From Prochilodus magdalenae (taxonomy: Eukaryota; Chordata; Actinopteri; Characiformes; Prochilodontidae): a stretch of DNA of 64,000 nt. The DNA is taken from contig JAMWET010004998.1 in assembly GCA_024036415.1 (NCBI GenBank), positions 252,001 to 316,000 of the forward strand. Reading direction: 5' to 3'. Made by a program: the position numbers and the translations under genes. Shown one piece after another: positions 54,342 to 64,000 of this stretch. The notes beneath the pieces are model-generated. The model saw only the letters and a program-made list of their open reading frames with translations, did not search any database and was not told the origin of the DNA. Each line of letters begins with the position of its first letter. Positions within the stretch are counted from its first letter, which is position 1.

Positions 54342-55769
54342 ACAGGGGACTTCCCTGAAGAGACTGGCAGGAATCAATCAGCAATCCCCATCTCTCTCCC
54401 TCTTTCTCTCCCCCTCTCCTTCCCACCCCCTCCTTTCTCACCAGGCTGACCCAGTGCTGCTATGCTCCAGCTGCTCCTCTGGCCTCCATTACCCACGCTG
54501 CCTTGCCTTGTCCTTGTTGCTGTGTGGTTCCTACAAAGGACCCAAACCTGGCTTATATACTTGCAGTACCTACGGAGAGAGAGAAAAAAGAACAACAAAG
54601 ACAGGAAAAACAACACGGTGTTCCTTCAAAGTTTTTGTTTTCCTTTTTTTTTTTCTTCCTTTTTAAAAAAAAAAACAAATGAATTTGGCGTGTGTTTTTT
54701 GTTTTGTTTTTTTTTTTTTGTCTGCAAGTTGGGCATTTCTCTTTGGCCTACGCCATATACTGGGTTGCCTTTGGTCTTCCCAGTTGTCAAAAAGCTTAAT
54801 ATATGTTTGGAAAAAGGCCTTGTGAAACAGGCAAACAGGAAAAAAACGCTCAAAAGTGGGAAAAAGCCTTTTATTTCTATTAAATGTGGCTTCGGACACT
54901 CTTGCTCCTAGCATTGCACTTCATTACAGTTAGTTGAGAAAAGAACGGGACTAGTCTGCTTCAGCTCCCTCCCACTGGCCACTTGGTCCACGCCAGGAAG
55001 ATGGCTAATACTTGACCGATTGTCCTCGTTGGATTTTTCAGTTCCATTTAACAACTGTTCAGTAAAGTGTTAAGTTACAGTTTTTGTTTTTTTTTTTCTT
55101 TGTTTTTTTTTCTTTTCTTTTTTTTTTTCAACTTGTAGCCAGCTTATATGAGAATACTTTCAGAATCAAATTGAAAGAAAAGAACAATACTCACACTATC
55201 AATCTGTTATAGAGTGTATATTGTATTAACACTGAAGCCTGACTGGCTACTTTTTAACATATTGTTAAGTAATATTAAAATCTTGTCTTTCTTTTTTGAA
55301 AGATGGAAATACAGTAGAATGGCAGGACTATGTGTCTTGTGTGTTCATTTCATTCTTCATATCATATTGAAGGTTCTGTTTGAGTCTGCTGTGGTTCAGA
55401 TTAATCCCATACACATGAGGTGGAAGACCTGGTGAAAAAAAGACTGGAGTTCTGGTAAACTATATCACCTTTAAACGTCAAACAGGTGCAGTTAAAAGAC
55501 TTAGATTGGTCTAGTAAGAGACTCAGGTATTGGGGATGGGCGTTAATGTGACTTTTAAAAAGTAAACTTGCACAGACTTGACCTTTTTCAGCTTTGTTAA
55601 AAATTAGTTTAATTTGTAATATACACACTGAACACTTTATTAAATCTGAATCTAAACTCCTTGTCTATTTTATCAGCTCCCCTTACCACGTAGGAGCTCA
55701 TTGAACTTTTAGTTACACACTGTTTACATCTGTTTTTCTGCATAACTTATACCTCATTTACCCTGCGCC

Positions 55770-55860
55770 TCAAGAGCACTACAGGACCACCACAGAGCTG
55801 GAGTTATTTGGGTGGTGAATCTTTCTCAGCTCTGTATTCACACTGGCCTTCTGTTGTTGG
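55770..55860 (+). repeat. Fragment of the 26.9 kb MITE family
   Basis: aggaccaccacagagctgga followed by gggtggtgaatctttctcag matches the family interior. It is followed directly by the 37-mer shared with 53065-53101. Confidence 0.6.
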
Positions 55861-56613
55861 ATTGTACTAACAGGTGGGAAATACATTAACCAATAATATT
55901 GTCTGTAATAGAACGTTTCACCTCCTCTTACCGCCACCCTCAACTATCATCAAGCAGAAATCTTATTCTGGCTCAAAGGTCCTCAACCTAAACCTGGTCT
56001 TGGTTTAAAAAAAAAAATTAAAATACATTATCATTTCCAGTTTATGTTAATTTGTACAGGCTTGGAAATTAATTAGCATTTTTTTCTATTATATAAATGG
56101 GTAATGAAGCATGCACTTGATGTCCAAAATTTCAGAAATCCAAAAGTTAGTGGAACCATACAGCCACCAGTTTGAGATGCCATCATGATGATTGGTGAGT
56201 GAGGACTTTGGTTCATTAGTAGTTACATTAGCATGTTTAGTCAAGCTGTTGCTTTAACGTGATATAAATGTAATGGGTGTCTATCTATGAGATGCATCTA
56301 GGCCCCTTCACTTCCTCTTCATGTTAGGTTTCAACAATGAACTTCCTCCCTACTGGTCACAAAACATTTTATAGAAATAATTGATATCTGAAAAACGTGT
56401 GACTCCAAGAGGGTCTGGAAAACCAGCTAAATGACTAGCAGAAAATAGTGAAAGTAAAAACTCCCAACAAAATCCTACACCTGCCAAGCTTTGCACCTTG
56501 TGCCCCTAGTGTCACCCATGGAGTTCCCATTTACACAGGAAAGAATAGATTCTACTGGAAAAGATGCACCTTTTTCCATTGGGGGGAAGATTAAACATTT
56601 AACTAAATGCAGA

Positions 56614-56724
56614 ACTTAAATACATCCTGATATTGGCTCACATCATGTGAGGTGGAAAACATTGCTGATTCAGTAATGTTTTCCACCTCACGTGATGTGA
56701 GCCAATATCAGGATGTACTTAAGT
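56614..56724. repeat. Near-perfect long inverted repeat (50 bp arms, 11 nt loop)
   Basis: Inner arms 56621-56663 and 56675-56717 are complementary over 43 nt with a single mismatch (atgtgagg against acgtgagg). After one more mismatch the pairing continues outward to 56614 and 56724. The loop is gctgattcagt. No transposase or known family is recognised. Confidence 0.95.
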
Positions 56725-56845
56725 ACATTAAGTCGTGCTGTACAAGCTTTTGTGGATAGTTTGCATTGTTACACTGTTACACGGATTTTATTAGCTCAGC
56801 ATAACTGCAGCATTTTGTAATTCTACTTTGACCTTCTTTAATGGT

Positions 56846-57300
56846 TAAGACCACCACAGAGCAGGTGTCACATAGGTGGTGGATCGGTCTTAGCACAAAA
56901 GTAACACTCTGGTGGTGCGAGTGGGTCACACCCAGCAGTGCTGCTGGAGTTTAAACACTTCAAGCCAAACCTGTCTGGCAAGCGTACAGTAACCGTTGAT
57001 GAAGGACTAGAGAATGACCAAAACATAGTGTGCAGTAACAGATGAGCTATTGTGTTTGACTTTACGTTTACAAGGTGGAGCAGAAAGATCTAAGTGTCTT
57101 ATAGAGTGGACGGTGATTATACATTGATGTCTGTCACTGTAGGGCTGAGAATGATCCACCACCAAAATAATCCTCTGGGGGACAACATAGAATGCAATGA
57201 GACCGATGGACTACAGGCTGAAGAACTACAAAGTGCTCCTGTATGTAAATGTGCGTGCGTGTAAGTTTTAATGGTAGGTGGACTTATCAAAATAACCAGT
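56846..57300. mobile_element. Near full-length copy of the 26.9 kb MITE family
   Basis: Starts gaccaccacagagcaggtgt, continues gtggtggatcggtcttagca and cagcagtgctgctggagttt, and on its far side carries the inverted counterpart gctgagaatgatccaccacc. This is the two-armed layout of the family. Confidence 0.65.
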
Positions 57301-58832
57301 CGATGTAAGGAACAGTCTGTCGTAGCCGCAATAATATGACTAATGATAATAAAAATATTACTATAGCTTTAATTAGGAATCGAGTTATCCCACTGCTTAG
57401 TTTGATGACTAATAGAATATAAAATTTGATGTGCACAGCCTCTGCACACATCTAATGTCGGTGTAATCACTGTTTCGATGACGTCGCCTCTCCATTTAGA
57501 TTGTGTTTCCCTTTCGCAATCCAGTGCTTCTAAATGAACTCAGCAAAGGTTTTTTAATGAGCTGAGTCAGGAAGGGTAGAACTGGGAAGTCTCCTGAATG
57601 TCCAGGGCAGGGCCACACCACAAGAATGATTAAGAAGTCGTGCTGTACAACATATGGATTGTGCAATTGTACCTTGGAGACACTGAAGGCAGTCCAGGGA
57701 GCTTTATCGGGTTTTGGTAGCCTGCTCAGTGGTTCTCAGTGGCATCCTGTATAATCATGCCACATGTAGAGCTTCTGTGCTCCAACACACCTTATTTGAC
57801 TCATCAGATGACTATGGTTTAGCCTCAAACGGAATATACAAGTTCCCTTTGTGACCATACATGGATCAGGCAAGTTTGGTACGCTTGATTTGATCCCCTA
57901 ATCCTACATTTTGCACTGAAGCTACAAGACTGATGCAGATAACAATTATATGCTCTACTTATCTTCATGACAAAGTCAGGCCTGAGTTATTACACAATTG
58001 CCTCAAACAGTTGTTTAGCGATACAATTTGTGCTGTACAACATGCATTTGTTACTGAAGATGATCCAGAGTCGCCACATCTTGAAGTCTATACTTTATCC
58101 AAAGTTTTCTCCATTTCAGTCATTCATCTGTGGGGTCTAGCCTTCATACTGGGCCTTTTGAGTCTATGAGACTGATACCAAGCCGGCTTGGTAGTCTTAT
58201 TCACAGCCTCTTCATTAATTCCCTCAGAGCTCACAAGCTCAGACTCTTTATCATTTATCTTCTGTCTGCGAAAGGTCTTTTTTTTCCGATGTGTTAGGCA
58301 AGCCAGATGAATCACGCCTGGACCTCATGTATTGTTACTTAGCTATGTAACACGGTATTTGGAGCTGTAGTAGTAAATTACAAATGGACAGTGCATGTCT
58401 GGACATTTCATGGATAGAATGTCACTCAGCATGACGTTTATGTGTGTTTAATAAACGTGCTTTGCTAAGAAACAGTCTGATATTTGATGTTTGTTGCTGC
58501 TATTTTGAATGTTTTTGGTTTGTATTCATATGTTAAAATAAAGTGTAGAAAAACAGGTTCAGAAGATAAAACATTATAGATGCTTTATAAGTGGCAAATA
58601 CTCAATATATGCAATATATATATAATCCAGATAGTACAATAATTGAAGTTGTAGGAAGCAGGTGTATGTAACTTATTATACATTATAACAGTCTTGTTAC
58701 TAAACGTTCCAAGCATTCCGCATTTGAATGATATTATTGTATGTATGTAAATTTTGGGTTATGAATTTCACTCGGGATTAGTTTAACGTGTCTGGTGCTG
58801 TTTTAAATTAGATTTAACTGTACTTTCCACAG

Positions 58833-59130
58833 TTGGCGTGGTGTGTGGCGCTGTCGCTTCACAGCAGGAGGGCCGGAGTTTGCATGTTCTCATCATGTCT
58901 GGGTAGGTTTCCTCTCTGTGCTCCGGATTCCTCCCAGAGCCCAGAGACATGCAATCAGATGAAGTGGAGATCCTAAATAGATGTGAGTGTGTGCGGGAAT
59001 GTGCATGTCTGTGTGCCTACAAACCTGTCCAGGGTACTTCCTGCCTTCCACCCAGTGAGAGCTGGGATAGGCTTCAGCAACCCCAACCCTTCCACCCCCA
59101 GTTTTAAAGAGAAAATGTACTTTAGAGAAT
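58833..59130 (+). mobile_element. tRNA-derived SINE (DANA/HE1-like)
   Basis: A degraded tRNA-like head (ggcgctgtcgcttcacagca) is followed by the core ggagtttgcatgttctcatc, gggtaggtttcctctctgtg, ctccggattcctcccagagc and cagtgagagctgggataggc, in the order of fish tRNA SINEs. The Pol III head is too diverged to promote transcription with confidence. Confidence 0.75.
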
Positions 59131-59151
59131 GAGTAAGAGAACTGTACTTTC

Positions 59152-59199
59152 CACCACTGTGCACTGATGCCACTGTGCATTGATGCCACTGTGCATTGT
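59152..59199 (+). repeat. Short tandem repeat, unit about 17 bp
   Basis: Three units close to gatgccactgtgcatt lie just after the SINE. Confidence 0.85.
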
Positions 59200-59689
59200 T
59201 ACTTTACCAAATGCTATGGGTGTGTTCAGTAATCTCACAGATCGGCTGAGGAACTTACTATAACAATAGGCTACTGAGGGATCATGTGTTTTACTGGTCT
59301 ATATCCAAAGCAAACAGTGAGTTCTTATAAACATTGAGAGCATTTTCACAGCTCTGTCTCCCAGCTACATACAGTTGCAGGTTTGTTGTGTTCAAAGTCA
59401 GATCATAGGGCTGATGTGCAGAGATTTGTTCGGAGTGTCAGTTGTGTATTGAACACTGAAGTGTTCGCAATAAGACTTGCAAGACCAGAACTGCCCACTG
59501 TGTTTTGCTTAGCTATTCATATAACTAGCCTGTTTACAAGTATGCTAGACCAAAGATGCTCAGTTTGTGTGTATGGAGAGAGAGCACTGTATGTATATTT
59601 TTATCCGAAAGATATGTAAAATGGCAATAGAAATAGAATAACTATACAAAAGTTTTTACACACAGTTTTACAGACAACCATCTCTAGGG

Positions 59690-60470
59690 TTTATAGAGAA
59701 TAGAGGTCAGAGGTCTCTCTGAGACAGCAGTAACTCAAATACACACTTGGTACAACCAAGGTATTCAGAAGAGCATCTCTGCACATACAACACATTGCAC
59801 ATGGAAGCAGATGGGCTACAGCAACAAAAGACCATACTGGGTACCACTCCTATCAGCTAAGAACGGCAACTGACGCTACAGCTCACACTGGTTCACCAAA
59901 ACTGGATAACAGAAGACTGAAAAATCTTGTCTGATGAGTCTTCATTTCTGCTGCAACATTTGGATGGCAGGGTCAGAATTAGCATGGGCCATCTTGCTTT
60001 CCACTCACGGTTTAGGCTGGTGATGGTGTAATTGGTATAAAGGATATTTTCTCGGCACACCAACTGAACATCATTTAAATGCCACAGTCTACTTGAGTAT
60101 TGTTGCTGACCATGCCCATACACCAACCACAGTATACCCATCAACTGATGGCTACCTCCAGCAGGGTAACGTGCCATGGCACATAATCTGAACTGCTTTC
60201 TAGACCATGATAATGAGTTGACTGCACTTAAATGGCCTCCACAGTCACCAGCTTTCAATCCAATAGAGCCCCTATTGCGATGTAGTGAATGGGGGATTCG
60301 TATTAAGGATGTGTAGCCAACAAATCTGCAGCAACTGCCTGATGCTATCATGTCAATATGGACCAAAATCCCTTGATAAATGTTTCCAGCACCTTGTTGA
60401 ACGTACGCCATGAAGACCTAAGGCATTTCTAAAGGCAAAAAGGTGTCCTTAAACACTTGGGTGTGCTGCT
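59690..60470 (+). mobile_element. Degenerate Tc1/mariner transposase pseudogene
   Basis: On the + strand, aaatggcctccacagtcacc followed by agctttcaatccaatagagc translates to KWPPQSPAFNPIE, the WPxxSPDLNPIE signature of Tc1 transposases. Upstream are gatggcagggtcagaatt and gatggctacctccagcaggg, in family order. Stops and indels break every frame. The 172-codon open frame on the minus strand (59893-60411) is antisense to it. Confidence 0.8.
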
Positions 60471-62599
60471 AGCCATATTTGATTGCCAGTTTGGGTTATA
60501 TTGCAGCTAAAATGAAACTGATTGAAGGTCATTTAAGTATTTCTTGGATAGAAACATTTTCGGTTAGTTGGCTAGCTAACATTGTGGCTGCATGTTGATG
60601 ATCTTCTATCTTACTATCTATTTTATTTGTTATGATGTTCCCCAAGAGCTTGCCTGGTCTTGTTATTAAATGATTACACCATGGTCTTTCTTTTGCAGGT
60701 GACTAATCTGGTCTGACTGGCAAAATAGTCCCTGGTTGACACACTATCGGAATATTGGTCATTTTGAGATTTGTTTCGCCTCGCTAGTCCCATTGGCTGC
60801 TTCTTTCAGGCCCCCGAATGAATCGAATGGGGTTTTAGGTCTTCAGCCTTGGCAACTCCTGATTAAATTCGGTAGAGTAACTGATGAGAAATGAAAATGT
60901 ACTTTGCCAGCCATTTTCGTCCCATAGTTCCTCTCTTATCGGAAAAGAGGACGCAAACCGAGATGGAATGACTGCATTAGGCAGTGTTGTGAAATGGTTA
61001 CTAAGTCGAGTGTTTCTCAGAGATCCTTGTCCGATTTGCCTACGTTTAATAAGAAAATTCCAGTTTCTCAATCCAGGAATGGTACAGAGTAATACAATTA
61101 CCGATTTATCAGTCACACTTACTGAGCGGGTTATGTCACTTCCTTGATAGTGGCTGAAAGGCTTTTTTTGGTGCCTTAATCCAGACTGCCAAGGCTTTTT
61201 TGTTTTTTTTTGGCTTTTTATTTCTACACACAACCACCTACAGACTCAGAAAGCGACCTTTTGAAGCTGTCACCACCAGTCTTATGCTGGGCTTTTTTCC
61301 CCCCCTGCACTTCCTGCCAGAAACACTTTCACTTTGTGGCAGAATGGCTGCCTCCTCCATAACATGCAAGCCAGGCAGATGAGGCACAGAGGGCTGAGGA
61401 AGCTAGGCTCAGTTTTAACATCTTACAGCATGAATCAAGGTTATTTCCTCGAACACTCCAGATTCTCACAGAACACTTCCCCCTGATGTGAGGCGCAGTA
61501 GTCAGTACACGACTTGAGGGTTCTTGTTCGAGTCAGCCAAAATAAAAGGAGGCCACATTTCCTTTCTGAGTGGTTCTCACCGTTTCAACGAAGGCCTGGT
61601 CAGAGTGGTTACCGCTACTGTCAAGAGGAAGCAGACGTACAAGATGATACCAGTAATAATTATGTTAACATGTCCCTGTACTTCCTCTCATCAGAGTTCT
61701 GTTTTACCAGGCTATTCTGCTTCTGCTTCAAAGATGACTCTTTCCTTTGTACCAAATGAAATATGGGCGTACAGCGATGCATGCTGCGAAACAGCACGAT
61801 TGAGCCATAACGGAAGATTTTATTATTATCCTCTCTTTCGGGATGTTTATACTAGTCTGTGTCCATTATCAGTCACTCGTCATACAGTGTAGGAGTTGCC
61901 TTATTCAGGTCAAATAACTTAACGATGATGGCGCAATATGACCTGCTGTCTAGTCTAGTGAAATCTGGATTGTTATTCTCTTGCGCAAGAGAGGAACGCT
62001 GCTGCACGACCTTCCAGTCCTCCGTTCAATTCAGTTCATTTCCGCAACATCTTAGCAAGCGCTTTTGTCTTTGTTCATCTTACGCAGCAGGCCATGGTCA
62101 ATGAGAGGGTCAGGGAGAGAAGGTCTTATTAGAGGGAATCAGAGACTGCAGATGAGTTTTGGTAGCTTGTAATCAGTGGAGGGGATCTTTTCATCAAGCA
62201 TAGCCTGAAGCTGGGAAGAAACACATAGAGCTCTCAGCAGGGAAAGCCCCACTGCTCTTTATACTGTAACAGACAATAGAGTTTTGTCTGAGCTAACGGC
62301 AGCACCAAATGTCCTGCTCTCGCTTATCAAAAAACCAACACAACAGGCCACGCTAAATCTACCGTAGCCACTAGCGGCAGTGATCTATGGCAAACCAAGT
62401 ACAGGGCGCTCTTCTTTCAAGTGTGCAATATAGGCAGCCAGCACTTTTGGGAATTCCCTGTGTTATGGGAAATTCCCATTATTTTCAGATACACATACGA
62501 TTAAAGGCTGTATCAAACTGTTCCGTGTACCTCTGGAGTGATGTTGGGTGTTGTGTTCCCGTTTGGAATAGCATGGAAGCTTAAAGCAGGGGAATTGGT

Positions 62600-62632
62600 G
62601 TGTTCGTGTGTGTGTGTGTGTATATGTGTGTC
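62600..62632 (+). repeat. (GT)n microsatellite
   Basis: gtgttcgtgtgtgtgtgtgt followed by atatgtgtgt in otherwise unique sequence. Confidence 0.85.
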
Positions 62633-64000
62633 AGTTGGCAGTAATTGTTTGACTCTTCGTCAGGGACTTTAGTGGCGCTAGGGATTTTTCCCCCCACTGT
62701 GGTTACAATCACTCGAGGTCTTCACAGCAGCACATATTTTAAGAAAAAAAAAGATTCTAGAAATATTTGCATGATGGACATTTTTTCCCCTTCAAGGTCT
62801 TACAGTAAGCATCATGTGACACTTCCTGACCTAATTATTTCCACAGGGTGAGGGTGGATTGTGGTGTATGTGCTTTTCTGCCATAGATCCCCAGGCCCCA
62901 CACACTCCCACTGTAGGTGTGCATGTAGTGTGTTTAAGGAGGTGGGGAATCCCTATCAGCCTACCTTTCACTTCTCTGAAGAACAAGAGAACAATGCTGA
63001 AGCTACCCCCTCACTCATCACTAGAACTATTCTAGACTTTCAGAAAGTTAGCTTCCTGTTAGGGCCACAGAGTGGTGGTGACATCAGTTAGAAAGTTTTT
63101 ACAATTCCACACACACTTTTTATATGACCTTGTCAGATGATGAGGTCATGCATGTTGCCCACATGTATTTGAGAACTAAGGAGCTATATGTAACTCATAA
63201 GTTATATATATATGACCAGTGAAGATTATATGAATGAATGTTTTTAACCTTTTCTGTGAAGTCTGTGGGTCATTATTGGAGATACACATTCGGGTTAAGT
63301 AGGCATCAATATGTAAAAGTGCCTGTTATGTAATAACAATGTATTATATCCAAATATCTATTTGAATTGTAAACCTATCCTTAAACCCAGTCCTTAATCT
63401 TATTGCCGGGAACCAAGTAGAAATGGTTTCGCACTTTCAGCTAAAAAGGCCATCTTGTTGCTCCCGATATTGAACATAAGTAATATTTTCTTGTGTTTTT
63501 CAAGGAAAGTCGGGGGATTTTATGTTGGAAACATATGAAAACACGCATACGCACTCACACTCACACAGACTAAACTAGTGAGAACCAGATCAAGGCACAA
63601 TCATCTTCCAAAGTAAGTGTGTATGCTTTGGTGACATCATTTCGAGAGAGTGACTTGACTGAAGTAGAGTATGAAACTTCAGCTGGAGTTTTCCCTCCTG
63701 CTGGCATGGCTGATGTTGGGGTCGTGAGCTCCGTGACGCAGGGGAACCATAACACTGCCCCCTCTCGAGTCTCTCAGACCCTCTCTGATGAACTTTAACG
63801 GCGGACTTCCCAAGACACAGGCAAAGTATGGCTCAAATCTAAAAAGCCTTTCAGTGGAAATATAGCAATAGGCAGTGCTTAGCTGGGGCAAGGCTTCATC
63901 ACTGTGGAAGAAACTGAGCTGACGTCACTGGCAATGACCCCCTGAGTGAGATTTATGGTACGCGCTTAGCTGTCTTCTCAGAACAACACCTTCTCGAGAG

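Larger units (their letters stand above)
54342..58560 (+). other. fam193a: fam193a 3' UTR and candidate polyadenylation signals
   Basis: Several T-rich runs occur (54640-54720, 55080-55130). Candidate signals are ATTAAA at 55274-55279 and 55639-55644, and AATAAA at 58450-58455 and 58537-58542. The distal pair would place MITE copies and the 56.6 kb palindrome inside the transcript. Without cDNA the end cannot be chosen. Confidence 0.3.
58561..64000. other. Gene-free region at right end of window
   Basis: Contains a SINE (58833-59130), a short tandem repeat (59152-59199), a Tc1 remnant (59690-60470) and a GT run (62600-62630). 60480-64000 has no exon, RNA gene or repeat family that I can recognise. 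Open frames here are short and unremarkable. Confidence 0.55.

Noticed and set aside
59893..60411. 172-codon minus-strand open frame, the second longest in the window
   Set aside because: It is the antisense of the Tc1 transposase pseudogene, whose WPPQSP-FNPIE signature is on the + strand.
63570..63891. Minus-strand open frames near the right edge
   Set aside because: Short, without recognisable homology or convincing splice sites. A gene beyond the edge cannot be excluded.

Overview
The window is vertebrate nuclear DNA, almost certainly from a teleost fish. It is AT-rich, its genes are split into short exons by GT-AG introns, and the introns hold many teleost DNA transposon remnants (Tc1/mariner, hAT, MITEs) plus a tRNA-derived SINE. 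Several copies of one MITE, recognisable by a terminus reading ctgatcagccataacatta, resemble a repeat I remember as abundant in otophysan fish such as characins, catfish and electric fish. That lineage call rests on recall and is tentative.

Two protein-coding genes lie head-to-tail on the + strand. Positions 1-25032 carry the 3' part of a doublecortin-like kinase gene, best matched to dclk2. Eleven coding exons (690-25032) encode the end of the linker after the doublecortin repeats, the whole Ser/Thr kinase domain with all catalytic motifs intact, and a C-terminal tail unlike the tails I recall for mammalian DCLK1 and DCLK2. The doublecortin repeats and the start codon lie upstream of the window.

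Positions 25033-30900 are intergenic, with MITEs and a short hairpin element. A CpG-rich, TATA-less promoter region around 30900-31150 leads into the second gene, fam193a. It is complete: 23 coding exons from the ATG at 31149 to the TAA at 54341 join without a frame break into about 1559 codons. FAM193A is a large, mostly disordered, cysteine-cluster protein of the nucleus and cytoplasm, reported in mammals to promote p53 activity. Its C-terminal conserved block is closely preserved here.

Positions 54342-64000 hold the fam193a 3' UTR and then gene-free DNA with MITE copies, a roughly 110 bp almost perfect inverted repeat (56614-56724), a DANA/HE1-like SINE and a decayed Tc1 transposase. I found no RNA genes, CRISPR arrays or prokaryote-type operons. 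The two genes have no evident functional link; their adjacency is a matter of genome layout.

The most notable observations are the 56.6 kb palindrome, a nested hAT-in-MITE insertion with an exact 8 bp target duplication, a 28 bp minisatellite whose unit folds on itself, an uncharacterised repeat family confined (in this window) to dclk2 introns, and several splice-site peculiarities. I did not find convincing evidence of a wholly new biological system.
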